Positions 1-5,632 of a stretch of 7,371 nucleotides of DNA are shown here, piece by piece (position 1 is the stretch's first letter; every line of letters starts with the position of its first letter). The stretch is taken from the NCBI GenBank assembly GCA_937896695.1, contig CALBOT010000154.1, positions 1 through 7,371 of the forward strand, in the 5' to 3' direction. This DNA is from an uncultured Candidatus Nitrosopelagicus sp. Its GTDB lineage: Archaea > Thermoproteota > Nitrososphaeria > Nitrososphaerales > Nitrosopumilaceae. The position numbers were made by a program, and so were the translations under genes. The notes beneath the pieces were generated by a model. The model was given only the letters and a program-made list of their open reading frames with translations, did not search any database and was not told the DNA's origin.

Positions 1-421
1 TATTTCTAATATTCATTGTACCAAATTTTGTTTTCAGTTCATTGGCAGCAATGGTGTTTGGTTTTTTAAGAATTTTTTTTAGATCAATATTTGTAACAAT
101 ATCTCCGTTTAATACTACAAATGATTCTTCATCAACAAATTTTAGTGCTTTTTTTATTGCACCTCCGGTACCTAGTGGTGTTTTTTCGATAGAAAATATT
201 ATGTTGCATCCAAAATTTTCTTTCTTTCTTAGAAATTTTTCTATTAGATTAGATTTGTAACCACTTGAAATTATAATTTCTGTTATGCCATATTTTTTAA
301 GATATTGTATAGTTCTTTCAATTAATGGTTTGTTGTTAATTGGAATTAATGGTTTTGGAATTTTGTCTGTAATTGGACGTAATCTTTTTCCTCTCCCTCC
401 TGCTAAAATTATTGCTTTCAT
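1..421 (-). CDS. Sugar-phosphate nucleotidyltransferase (NDP-sugar pyrophosphorylase), 5' part only
   Basis: This is the first 140 residues of a gene running off the left edge; its C-terminus is outside the window. The start ATG is at 419-421. Translation shows the classic NTP-transferase signature LAGGRGKRLRP at residues 6-16 (nucleotide-binding loop), KPLIP at 23-27, the substrate loop GTGGAI at 84-89, and NGD at 105-107, whose Asp coordinates the catalytic metal. Family members join a sugar 1-phosphate to an NTP, giving an NDP-sugar and pyrophosphate, in the cytoplasm. The sugar and nucleotide cannot be told from this fragment; glucose-1-phosphate thymidylyl-/uridylyl-, mannose-1-phosphate guanylyl- and heptose-phosphate types all share these motifs. 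It lies 41 nt downstream of the DedA gene on the same strand, so read-through is possible, but it also has its own TATA-like box. The family call is firm; substrate unknown. Confidence 0.9.
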   Translation of the reverse strand, partial: MKAIILAGGRGKRLRPITDKIPKPLIPINNKPLIERTIQYLKKYGITEIIISSGYKSNLIEKFLRKKENFGCNIIFSIEKTPLGTGGAIKKALKFVDEESFVVLNGDIVTNIDLKKILKKPNTIAANELKTKFGTMNIRN

Positions 422-443
422 GATGTTTGATAATATTATTCTG

Positions 444-451
444 TTTTTTAA
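444..451 (-). promoter_or_regulatory. Candidate TATA box for the nucleotidyltransferase gene
   Basis: On the minus strand this reads TTAAAAAA, centred about 26.5 nt upstream of the ATG at 421. That spacing matches other candidate boxes in this window and would give a leaderless mRNA. A short A/T octamer is weak evidence in AT-rich DNA. Confidence 0.35.
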
Positions 452-462
452 CGTATACTAAT

Positions 463-993
463 CTATGTGATAAACTCAAATGCAGTTAATCCAAAGAAAT
501 AACCTATCAACACCATGGTAACTCCCCATGCACATGAGCCTAGAATTGTATACGTCAAAAATTTCTTCATGCTCATTTTCAGCAATCCTGCTGGAACTGA
601 AATCATTTCTCTAAATACGGGAATCATTCTACCAAACAAAACTGCCTTGTCACCATACTTTTCAAACCATCTTTCAACTTTTTCTAATTTCTTTTCAGAA
701 ATTCTAAACTTACCTAAATATTTCAATAATGCAGTTCGTCCTAGTTTCAAAGCAATTAGGTATATCACTGTAGAACCAATAGATGCACCCAATCCTCCGA
801 TAATGCCTAGTAGTACTGCCTCTACGACACTTAGTCCATTTTGTGATGCAATAAAACCTGCCGTTGGAAATACTGCCATTGTGGGTATGGGTGGGATTAT
901 AGTTTCAAGTAATGCAGCAAGAAATACGCCGACATACAAATATTCAGAGAGCAAATCTGCTATCCATTGAACTAGTACTTGTAATTCACTCAT
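463..993 (-). CDS. DedA-family integral membrane protein
   Basis: A 176-residue, strongly hydrophobic protein with the DedA/SNARE-associated family pattern. A membrane helix at about 17-30 leads into ETIIPPIPT (30-38), holding the conserved acidic residue and prolines of the first re-entrant region. The second signature is at 120-140: GRMIPVFRE followed by VPAGLLKM, with the conserved Arg122, Pro125, Arg128, Pro134 and Gly136. Further hydrophobic segments are at about 58-83 and 146-170. The length is slightly under the usual 200 or so. Characterised bacterial members act in membrane homeostasis, and some are implicated in recycling of polyprenyl phosphate carriers; the archaeal substrate is not known. 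The start overlaps the end of the upstream zinc-protein gene by 8 nt (ATGAGTGA), has no Shine-Dalgarno motif and no TATA-like box at the expected distance, so it is probably translated by coupling within an operon. Confidence 0.9.
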   Translation of the reverse strand: MSELQVLVQWIADLLSEYLYVGVFLAALLETIIPPIPTMAVFPTAGFIASQNGLSVVEAVLLGIIGGLGASIGSTVIYLIALKLGRTALLKYLGKFRISEKKLEKVERWFEKYGDKAVLFGRMIPVFREMISVPAGLLKMSMKKFLTYTILGSCAWGVTMVLIGYFFGLTAFEFIT

Positions 994-1120
994 TATCTTT
1001 TTTCTCAGTTATGTAGTAATGTAATTCTGTGTAACATTCTTTGCAATATTCTTCAAATTTGGTATGTTCGCAATCATAACCTTTGCTAGTATTTTGTCCA
1101 CATTTTTCACATTTAGGCAT
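986..1120 (-). CDS. Small cysteine-rich putative zinc-binding protein (44 aa)
   Basis: A 44-residue ORF from the ATG at 1118-1120 to TGA at 986-988. It begins MPKCEKCG and carries Cys4, Cys7, Cys17, Cys26 and Cys29, with His19 and His34 nearby: two CxxC knuckles 18 residues apart plus an extra Cys/His pair, as in small zinc ribbons. The C-terminal third is charged and lacks membrane character. It is real rather than chance because it fills the gap between two genes almost exactly: 7 nt after the stop of the upstream membrane protein gene and 8 nt into the DedA gene, all on one strand. The function is not recognised. Zinc binding is inferred from the cysteine pattern; a regulatory or adaptor role beside DedA would be speculation. 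Confidence 0.72.
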   Translation of the reverse strand: MPKCEKCGQNTSKGYDCEHTKFEEYCKECYTELHYYITEKKDNE

Positions 1121-1127
1121 GCGAAAT

Positions 1128-1523
1128 CTAGTTTGAAGACTTCTTTATCTTTATTGCACCTAGTGCAATTTGGAAAATTCCAGGTGCAAACAACATTGCC
1201 ACTGATGCCATAGGATCTCTGTCTGTTCCTTCAGGTGCTGCAGTTCCGACCATGGCTATACCTCCAATTAAAATTAAAACACCTGCAATGATTATCATTC
1301 CTCCTAATCCTTTAGATGGTTCTTTTAGAGATATGAAAAATGCGATTATTGGTAAAAGTAATGCTGGACCGCCAAGTCCCATGCCTCTTTGCATATCATC
1401 TAATGGTAAAAATCCGTCACTTTTTCCTCCGTCACCACCCATACTTGCAGCAACATCTGCGCCATACAAAACTAAGAGTACTATTGCAATCCCAGTAATT
1501 ATCAATGATGCTTTTAATGCCAT
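1128..1523 (-). CDS. Small four-helix membrane protein, function unknown
   Basis: A 131-residue protein with four hydrophobic segments at about 5-24, 47-66, 73-93 and 106-125, each long enough to cross the membrane. A Gly/Asp-rich loop (about 25-46, with MGGDGGKSDG) separates helices 1 and 2, and a short polar loop PEGTDRDP (97-104) separates helices 3 and 4. The C-terminus ends in lysines (KIKKSSN), which suggests a cytoplasmic tail. No catalytic motif or known family was recognised; it resembles a lineage-restricted archaeal membrane protein. It is the first gene of the probable operon with the zinc protein and DedA, 7 nt upstream of the former. A good TATA-like box sits about 26.5 nt before the ATG, which supports this start and a leaderless transcript. 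Confidence 0.8.
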   Translation of the reverse strand: MALKASLIITGIAIVLLVLYGADVAASMGGDGGKSDGFLPLDDMQRGMGLGGPALLLPIIAFFISLKEPSKGLGGMIIIAGVLILIGGIAMVGTAAPEGTDRDPMASVAMLFAPGIFQIALGAIKIKKSSN

Positions 1524-1545
1524 GATGATTTTTGATATTCAGTAT

Positions 1546-1553
1546 TAATATAA
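1546..1553 (-). promoter_or_regulatory. TATA box of the membrane protein/zinc protein/DedA operon
   Basis: The minus strand reads TTATATTA within a longer A/T run (1543-1557), centred 26.5 nt upstream of the ATG at 1523. This is a good match to the archaeal TATA consensus at the spacing expected when transcription starts at the start codon. Confidence 0.55.
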
Positions 1554-1578
1554 TTTTGGATGATTTGACAAATAAACA

Positions 1579-2724
1579 CTAGGATTCTTTTGGTTCTATA
1601 AACAAATTTTTCTTGAGATCTTCAACTTGTTTAAACAATTCATCCATTCCTTTGTTTTCCGTATCCACTATATTCACATGTCCAATTTTTCTTTGAGGTT
1701 TTGATTCTAATTTACCATACATTTTGAGGTGGATGTTATCTTGTTTTTTGAATAATACATTATATTCTCCTTGAAACGTTTTAGGTCCTAAAATGTTATA
1801 CATTATCGTAGGTGTTTTAATTGATGAATCCCCTAGTTCCATTCCCAAAATTGCTCGTAAATGTTGTTCAAATTGAGATGTAGTGCATGATTGTAATGTA
1901 TGATGTCCGGAATTATGAACTCGTGGAGCAATTTCATTTATTAGTATTTCATCATCCGATGTAACAAACATCTCTATACCAAAAACTCCTGCACCATGTA
2001 GTACTTCCATTGTTTTTTCAGCAATTTTTTCTGCTTCTTTTCGGACGTTTTCTGAAACTCGCCCTGGTGCAATTGTTGTTCTTAGAATATTATTTTCATG
2101 AATGTTTTCGACTACGGGATATGTTGAGATTTCTCCTTTAGTGTTTCTTGCAGCTATGACTGAAACTTCTTTTTCAAAATTTACAAATTTTTCAACCATC
2201 AGAGTTTTTCCTGAAAATAAATCTAATGCATCATCAATTTCGGATTTTGAATTGATTTTATAATTTCCTCGTCCATCATATGCATCTCTTCGAGTTTTTA
2301 ACAATAATGGAAGTCCCATTTTTTCTATCATTTGATTTAGTTCTTCTTTATTCTCAATTTTTTCAAATTCTGCCACAGCAATTCCATTTTTTTGTAAAAA
2401 TTGTTTTTGAAGTAATTTATCTTGAATGATTCTCAATGTATCAGGGGAAGGATTGATTTCAGTATTTTCTTCTAATTTTTTTAATACATCACTATTTCCT
2501 GATTCAATTTCATAAGTTATGATATCTGATAACTCTGATAATTTTTTAATTGCCTCTTCATCTTTAAAATCAGCTATAATTTGTTCTGCACCAACTTTTG
2601 CAGCAGGGCAATTTTCAGTCGGATCTAAAACTATGATTTTTGAAATATCGTCCAAATTTTGTGCAGCTTCTGTGAGCATCATGCCCAATTGACCCCCTCC
2701 AATTATTCCTAAAGTTTTGCTCAT
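1579..2724 (-). CDS. purK: N5-carboxyaminoimidazole ribonucleotide synthase (PurK)
   Basis: A 381-residue ATP-grasp enzyme of normal PurK length. It uses ATP and bicarbonate to carboxylate the amino group of AIR, giving N5-CAIR, the substrate of PurE, in de novo purine synthesis in the cytoplasm. Visible features are the N-terminal Rossmann-like motif GIIGGGQLGMM (6-16), YEIE (71-74), QDK (101-103), the ATP-grasp loop KTRRDAYDGRGN (143-154), EKFVNFEKEVSV (178-189), FGIEMFV (248-254), and the metal and substrate motif NEIAPRVHNSGHHT (263-276). The C-terminal KPQRKIGHVNI (342-352) is also typical of PurK. Many bacterial PurKs read APRPHNSGH where this has APRVHNSGH, a mild variation. It is divergent from purE across a short gap, a split arrangement rather than the common purEK operon. 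No convincing TATA box stands 26 nt upstream of its ATG. Confidence 0.96.
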   Translation of the reverse strand: MSKTLGIIGGGQLGMMLTEAAQNLDDISKIIVLDPTENCPAAKVGAEQIIADFKDEEAIKKLSELSDIITYEIESGNSDVLKKLEENTEINPSPDTLRIIQDKLLQKQFLQKNGIAVAEFEKIENKEELNQMIEKMGLPLLLKTRRDAYDGRGNYKINSKSEIDDALDLFSGKTLMVEKFVNFEKEVSVIAARNTKGEISTYPVVENIHENNILRTTIAPGRVSENVRKEAEKIAEKTMEVLHGAGVFGIEMFVTSDDEILINEIAPRVHNSGHHTLQSCTTSQFEQHLRAILGMELGDSSIKTPTIMYNILGPKTFQGEYNVLFKKQDNIHLKMYGKLESKPQRKIGHVNIVDTENKGMDELFKQVEDLKKNLFIEPKES

Positions 2725-2781
2725 AATGTTTCACAAATATTGTATTACTAATAGTTTGGCGAAATTTTTTAATTGAAATTG

Positions 2782-2789
2782 TTTAAAAA
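2782..2789 (+). promoter_or_regulatory. Candidate TATA box for purE
   Basis: TTTAAAAA lies centred 26.5 nt upstream of the TTG at 2812, so it supports that codon as the start of a leaderless purE mRNA. A second A/T run, TTTTTTAATT at 2765-2774, is an alternative and would leave a short leader of roughly 15-20 nt. Confidence 0.45.
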
Positions 2790-2811
2790 TAGCCAAAATT
2801 ATGAAAAAACA

Positions 2812-3384
2812 TTGGCAACAAAGAAACCTCTTATTGGAATAATCATGGGTTCTAGTTCAGATAGTCGTATTATGAACGGTGCTGCTGAAATATTGGATTC
2901 ATTTTCTATTCCTCACGAAGATCAAATAATTTCTGCACATAGAACTCCTGAAAGACTAAACGAATATGCAAAACATGCTGAGAAAAGTAACTTCAAAGTA
3001 ATTATTGCAGGTGCAGGAGGTGCAGCACATCTACCAGGAATGATTGCATCTCACACCACCATTCCAGTTATTGGAGTTCCCATAATGGTGTATAATGATA
3101 AACAAATGAAAAAAACTGATAAAAACAAATACTCTGCATTTGGAGGTTTAGATTCTCTTTTATCGATTTCAGAAATGCCTACCGGTTCTCCTGTAGTGGC
3201 TGTTGGAGTCAATAAGGCTTCAAATGCAGGGATTTATGCACTAAAAATTCTTGGAAATTCATATCCTGAAATTAAAACCAAATTAAAGAAGCATAAATTC
3301 GACCAATATAATTCGGTTCTTAAAGAATCTGAAGAGCTCAAAAAATTAGGTTTAACAAAATTTGTTAAAAAGAAATTTCGTTAA
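2812..3384 (+). CDS. purE: N5-carboxyaminoimidazole ribonucleotide mutase (class I PurE)
   Basis: PurE moves the carboxyl group of N5-CAIR to carbon 4, giving CAIR. Clear motifs, numbered from the TTG at 2812 (190 aa), are GSSSD (13-17, phosphate-binding loop), SAHRTP (41-46, catalytic His43) and AGAGGAAHLPGM (66-77). Together with a neighbouring purK these indicate the class I, N5-CAIR-using enzyme. The open frame extends upstream to a TTG at 2773, adding 13 residues. I prefer 2812 because the core strand LIGIIMGS then starts a few residues after the initiator, as in known PurEs, and because the TATA-like box fits. No in-frame ATG exists before 2845, which lies inside the first core strand. 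An apparent insertion of about 14 residues follows IGVP (about 92-108), and a Lys-rich tail of about 30 residues extends the C-terminus. The stop overlaps that of the convergent threonine ammonia-lyase gene. Confidence 0.94.
   Translation: MATKKPLIGIIMGSSSDSRIMNGAAEILDSFSIPHEDQIISAHRTPERLNEYAKHAEKSNFKVIIAGAGGAAHLPGMIASHTTIPVIGVPIMVYNDKQMKKTDKNKYSAFGGLDSLLSISEMPTGSPVVAVGVNKASNAGIYALKILGNSYPEIKTKLKKHKFDQYNSVLKESEELKKLGLTKFVKKKFR
3367..3375 (-). terminator. Possible U-rich terminator for the threonine ammonia-lyase mRNA
   Basis: Reading the minus strand just past the stop at 3381, the sequence is TTTCTTTTT, the kind of U-tract at which archaeal RNA polymerase stops. It lies inside the 3' end of purE, as it must when the convergent genes leave no gap. 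In AT-rich DNA this is weak evidence. Confidence 0.3.
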
Positions 3385-4589
3385 GATATTACCTCAAATT
3401 TAATGTCTTTTTCTTGTAGGTGATTAATTAATTCATTTGATTGATTTTGGTCCTCAGTTTCTAAACTGATTGTAACTCCGGCAGAACCAGCACTAACATC
3501 TGTACTCAATCTATCATGAATCACTTCAACAATGTTTACATTGATTGAGGATATTTCGTCGACCAATTCTTTTAATGCACCTGGTTTATCTTTTAAAAGA
3601 ACAGAAATTTTCAGCATTCGTCCCATTCCTGAAAGTCCTTTAGATACAATTTGGCCTAGCAAATACATGTCAATATTACCTCCACATAAAATTGGCACCA
3701 CAGTTTTTCCTGATTCGGGTTTATGCTTTAAAATATATGCCAATGCAACTGCTCCTGCAGGTTCAACTACTGCTTTTGAACGTTCCATCAGAAGAAACAT
3801 TGCATTTATGATGTCGTTATCATCTACAGTTACAATTTTATCAATTTTTTCACGAACTATGTTGAAAGTTAATTTTCCAGGAGTTTTTACTGAGATTCCA
3901 TCTGCAATTGTTGTATCGCCCCCAACAGTCTCTAGTGAGTTATTCTCTAATGACTTTTTCATTGCAGGATATGCACTTGATTCAACACCAATTATTTTTA
4001 CATGAGGATGTTTCTCTTTAACTGCAGTTATTATTCCTGCTACTAATCCTCCACCACCTATTGGAACATAAATCTCATCAACATTGGGTAGTTCTTCAAT
4101 TATTTCTAAACCAATTACCCCTTGACCTGCAATTACATTTGAATCATCAAAAGCATGGATTATTGTAGCATTTGTTTCAGAGGATATTTTTTGAGCATGT
4201 TCCCATGATTCGTCATATGTAGATCCTTCTAAAACTACTTTGGCACCATAACTTTTGGTTGCAGATACTTTTGCAGGGGATGCAGTTCGTGGCATCACAA
4301 TAGTACAAGGAATATTTTCAATATTTGATGCAAATGCTACTCCTTGAGAATGATTCCCTGCAGATGCTGCAACAACTCCTTTACTTTTTTGTTCATCTGT
4401 TAATGATTTAATTTTATAATATGCACCACGAATTTTGAATGAGCCGGTTTTTTGTTCATATTCATTTTTCAAAAAAACTTTAGCATCACAAATTTTGCTA
4501 AATGTTTCTGAAAATTCAAGACTAGTTTTTCTGATTATTTTGCTTTGAGTTTCTTGTGCTTTTTTTACATCATCATATGTTACTGTCAT
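3381..4589 (-). CDS. ilvA: Threonine ammonia-lyase with C-terminal ACT domain (threonine dehydratase, medium form)
   Basis: A 402-residue PLP enzyme (fold type II) that deaminates L-threonine to 2-oxobutanoate, usually the first step towards isoleucine; it acts in the cytoplasm. The PLP lysine is Lys52 in GSFKIRGA (49-56). Also present are SAGNHSQG (77-84), the phosphate-binding tetraglycine GGGG (178-181), VEPAGAVALA (275-284) and LCGGNID (301-307). An ACT domain occupies about 326-402, starting LKISVLLKDKPGALKEL; such domains usually bind amino-acid effectors, so feedback control by isoleucine or a related ligand is likely but not shown. The size fits the one-ACT medium form, not the 514-residue two-domain E. 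coli IlvA. An ATG at 4637 would add 16 residues, but the extension looks non-native and a TATA-like box lies at the right distance only for the ATG at 4589. A catabolic role (tdcB-like) is the alternative. Confidence 0.95.
   Translation of the reverse strand: MTVTYDDVKKAQETQSKIIRKTSLEFSETFSKICDAKVFLKNEYEQKTGSFKIRGAYYKIKSLTDEQKSKGVVAASAGNHSQGVAFASNIENIPCTIVMPRTASPAKVSATKSYGAKVVLEGSTYDESWEHAQKISSETNATIIHAFDDSNVIAGQGVIGLEIIEELPNVDEIYVPIGGGGLVAGIITAVKEKHPHVKIIGVESSAYPAMKKSLENNSLETVGGDTTIADGISVKTPGKLTFNIVREKIDKIVTVDDNDIINAMFLLMERSKAVVEPAGAVALAYILKHKPESGKTVVPILCGGNIDMYLLGQIVSKGLSGMGRMLKISVLLKDKPGALKELVDEISSINVNIVEVIHDRLSTDVSAGSAGVTISLETEDQNQSNELINHLQEKDIKFEVIS
3406..3415 (+). terminator. Possible U-rich terminator for purE
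   Basis: TCTTTTTCTT lies 22 nt beyond the purE stop, within the antisense 3' end of the threonine ammonia-lyase gene. It could serve as an archaeal U-tract terminator. No hairpin precedes it. Confidence 0.3.
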
Positions 4590-4611
4590 GGAATTGTTGC
4601 ACATTAGATAC

Positions 4612-4619
4612 ATAATTAA
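4612..4619 (-). promoter_or_regulatory. TATA box for threonine ammonia-lyase
   Basis: The minus strand reads TTAATTAT, centred 26.5 nt upstream of the ATG at 4589. It decides the start codon, because the longer ORF beginning at 4637 would put this box inside the coding region. Confidence 0.5.
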
Positions 4620-4670
4620 TTGTTTGAAATGAAACAATTTTTGAATTCGTGCCTATTTTTTTCACAATCC

Positions 4671-4678
4671 CTAAATAC
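4671..4678 (+). promoter_or_regulatory. Promoter-like TATA box facing the intergenic hairpin
   Basis: CTAAATAC on the plus strand is centred 26.5 nt before position 4701. Transcription would then start almost exactly at the base of the hairpin at 4700-4751. No plus-strand protein gene begins here, so the box would have to serve a non-coding transcript. Confidence 0.35.
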
Positions 4679-4699
4679 TTGCGATCAAATTATCAATTA

Positions 4700-4751
4700 T
4701 TAATCAAGAGGTACACTCCCCAGGGCATTATGCCTTTGTACCCTTGATTAA
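4700..4751 (+). ncRNA. Candidate structured small RNA (long imperfect hairpin)
   Basis: The 52-nt segment folds on itself. The outer stem pairs 4700-4708 with 4743-4751 (nine pairs). After a bulged A at 4709, 4710-4715 pairs with 4737-4742 (six pairs). A six-base one-sided bulge CTCCCC (4716-4721) follows, then an inner stem of 4722-4727 with 4731-4736 (one G-T pair) closed by a three-base loop. About 21 pairs in 52 nt, with a GC-rich core in very AT-rich DNA, is unlikely by chance. The strand is uncertain: plus is chosen for the promoter-like box at 4671. On the minus strand it begins 5 nt after the stop of the 278-residue gene and could be a 3'-end processing or termination structure, though no T-tract follows directly. 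It is not a tRNA: it is too short and lacks cloverleaf arms. A miniature mobile element end is another possibility. Confidence 0.42.
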
Positions 4752-4756
4752 GAATA

Positions 4757-5593
4757 TTATTCTAAAACAATATCTAATAGTTTTGTAACATTTTGTTTGA
4801 TTAATACCCTTTGTTCTTCATCAATGAGCGACGCATCTACCAAACCTTGTTTTGTACCTTCATCAACATATTCTAAATCTATGTTACACAAACATCCTTC
4901 CTCTCCATTAACGAGCTTTTGTTCATCAATGAGAGCTGACGTAGTTTGAAATATTTCTATTAATAAATTATCTAATTCTTTGAATAATTGGTTTTTTTGT
5001 CCCTGTATGTCTACTACTTCTGGTTGAGAATCATCGATCATTTTTTTAATTTTAGTAGATAATTCTTCATCGTTATAAAATAATTCAAACAATTCTTGTT
5101 TCGGCATGTCTTTAAATCCTAATTCATTTAATTTTTCAATAATTAATCGATCACTCTCTTCTTCATACTTTGATTCCGAATCACCACCGGCATTAATTAG
5201 TTCAGATAATTTTTTTTGTAAATCTATTACTCTTTGGATGGGTTTGTAATACAATAAAACATGATATTGTAATGATGCATGTAGTGATAAAATATAATTT
5301 CCAATTTTTATCTCTGATTTTACAAATATGCGTCTTAAATCTTCATCTGAAGAATATGTAACTCCTTGAGAATTCCATTCGAATAATTGTGATTCAAATT
5401 TACCAAAAAATGTTTCTACGTTTTTTACATCAAATGTTTCAACTTTTTTGGTAGTACTATCTCCTAGCATAACGTCGCAGGATACATTTCTTGTTTCATG
5501 AACAATTTTTTGTAAAAATGACTTTTGTATATTTTCATTAATTTTATTTAATTCTAAAAAAAATTCATTATTTGTAGGATTACCTATTCTCAT
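4757..5593 (-). CDS. Uncharacterised acidic, helix-rich protein (278 aa)
   Basis: I do not recognise this protein. It is soluble, with no signal peptide and no membrane segment, and rich in Glu, Asp, Lys, Leu and Ile. The N-terminal part (about 1-120) mixes predicted helix and strand and includes an aromatic and hydrophobic stretch near 98-117 (GNYILSLHASLQYHVLLYYK). The middle (about 119-190) is charged and probably helical, with heptad-like leucines around LQKKLSELI (125-133) and a Gly/Ser/Glu linker at 136-147. A second helical region (200-225) precedes a short CLC (234-236). The C-terminal helix ends LLDIVLE. No catalytic motif is evident. It is divergent from the methyltransferase-like and cyclase genes with a 39-bp gap that holds both TATA-like boxes, so coordinated or mutually exclusive expression is plausible. 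The start is supported by the box at 5615-5622. Confidence 0.8.
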   Translation of the reverse strand: MRIGNPTNNEFFLELNKINENIQKSFLQKIVHETRNVSCDVMLGDSTTKKVETFDVKNVETFFGKFESQLFEWNSQGVTYSSDEDLRRIFVKSEIKIGNYILSLHASLQYHVLLYYKPIQRVIDLQKKLSELINAGGDSESKYEEESDRLIIEKLNELGFKDMPKQELFELFYNDEELSTKIKKMIDDSQPEVVDIQGQKNQLFKELDNLLIEIFQTTSALIDEQKLVNGEEGCLCNIDLEYVDEGTKQGLVDASLIDEEQRVLIKQNVTKLLDIVLE

Positions 5594-5601
5594 AAGATTT
5601 C

Positions 5602-5610
5602 TTTTAATTA
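5602..5610 (+). promoter_or_regulatory. TATA box for the methyltransferase-like/cyclase pair
   Basis: TTTTAATTA is centred 27 nt upstream of the ATG at 5633, giving a leaderless transcript. It lies between the start codon and the TATA-like box of the opposing gene, so the two promoters interpenetrate. Confidence 0.5.
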
Positions 5611-5614
5611 CTTC

Positions 5615-5622
5615 CTTAAATT
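5615..5622 (-). promoter_or_regulatory. TATA box for the 278-residue protein gene
   Basis: The minus strand reads AATTTAAG, centred about 25.5 nt upstream of the ATG at 5593. Only four bases separate it from the opposing box at 5602-5610. Confidence 0.45.
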
Positions 5623-5632
5623 GTAATCATTT

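Noticed and set aside
42..260. 72-residue plus-strand frame
   Set aside because: It is antisense to the nucleotidyltransferase, whose motifs are unmistakable. Its Phe/Ser-rich composition is that of a reverse-frame shadow.
515..970. 151-residue plus-strand frame opposite DedA
   Set aside because: The opposite strand carries DedA signature motifs; this frame has no domain and no promoter.
1252..1548. 98-residue plus-strand frame opposite the four-helix protein
   Set aside because: Low-complexity Ile/Pro/Asn content is explained by antisense of Gly- and Ile-rich membrane helices. The operon arrangement supports the minus strand.
3532..4005. 157-residue plus-strand frame inside threonine ammonia-lyase
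   Set aside because: It is fully antisense to a conserved enzyme and shows no motif of its own.
4590..4637. 16-residue N-terminal extension of threonine ammonia-lyase starting at the ATG at 4637
   Set aside because: The extension contains the TATA-like box for the downstream ATG and does not resemble the start of this enzyme family. The shorter start gives the usual length.
4700..4751. tRNA or fragment of a tRNA
   Set aside because: The structure is a single long hairpin of 52 nt without D, anticodon or T arms and without a CCA-like end.
4700..4751. Bacterial-type intrinsic terminator
   Set aside because: Neither strand has a T-tract directly after the stem, and the stem is longer and more interrupted than usual terminators.
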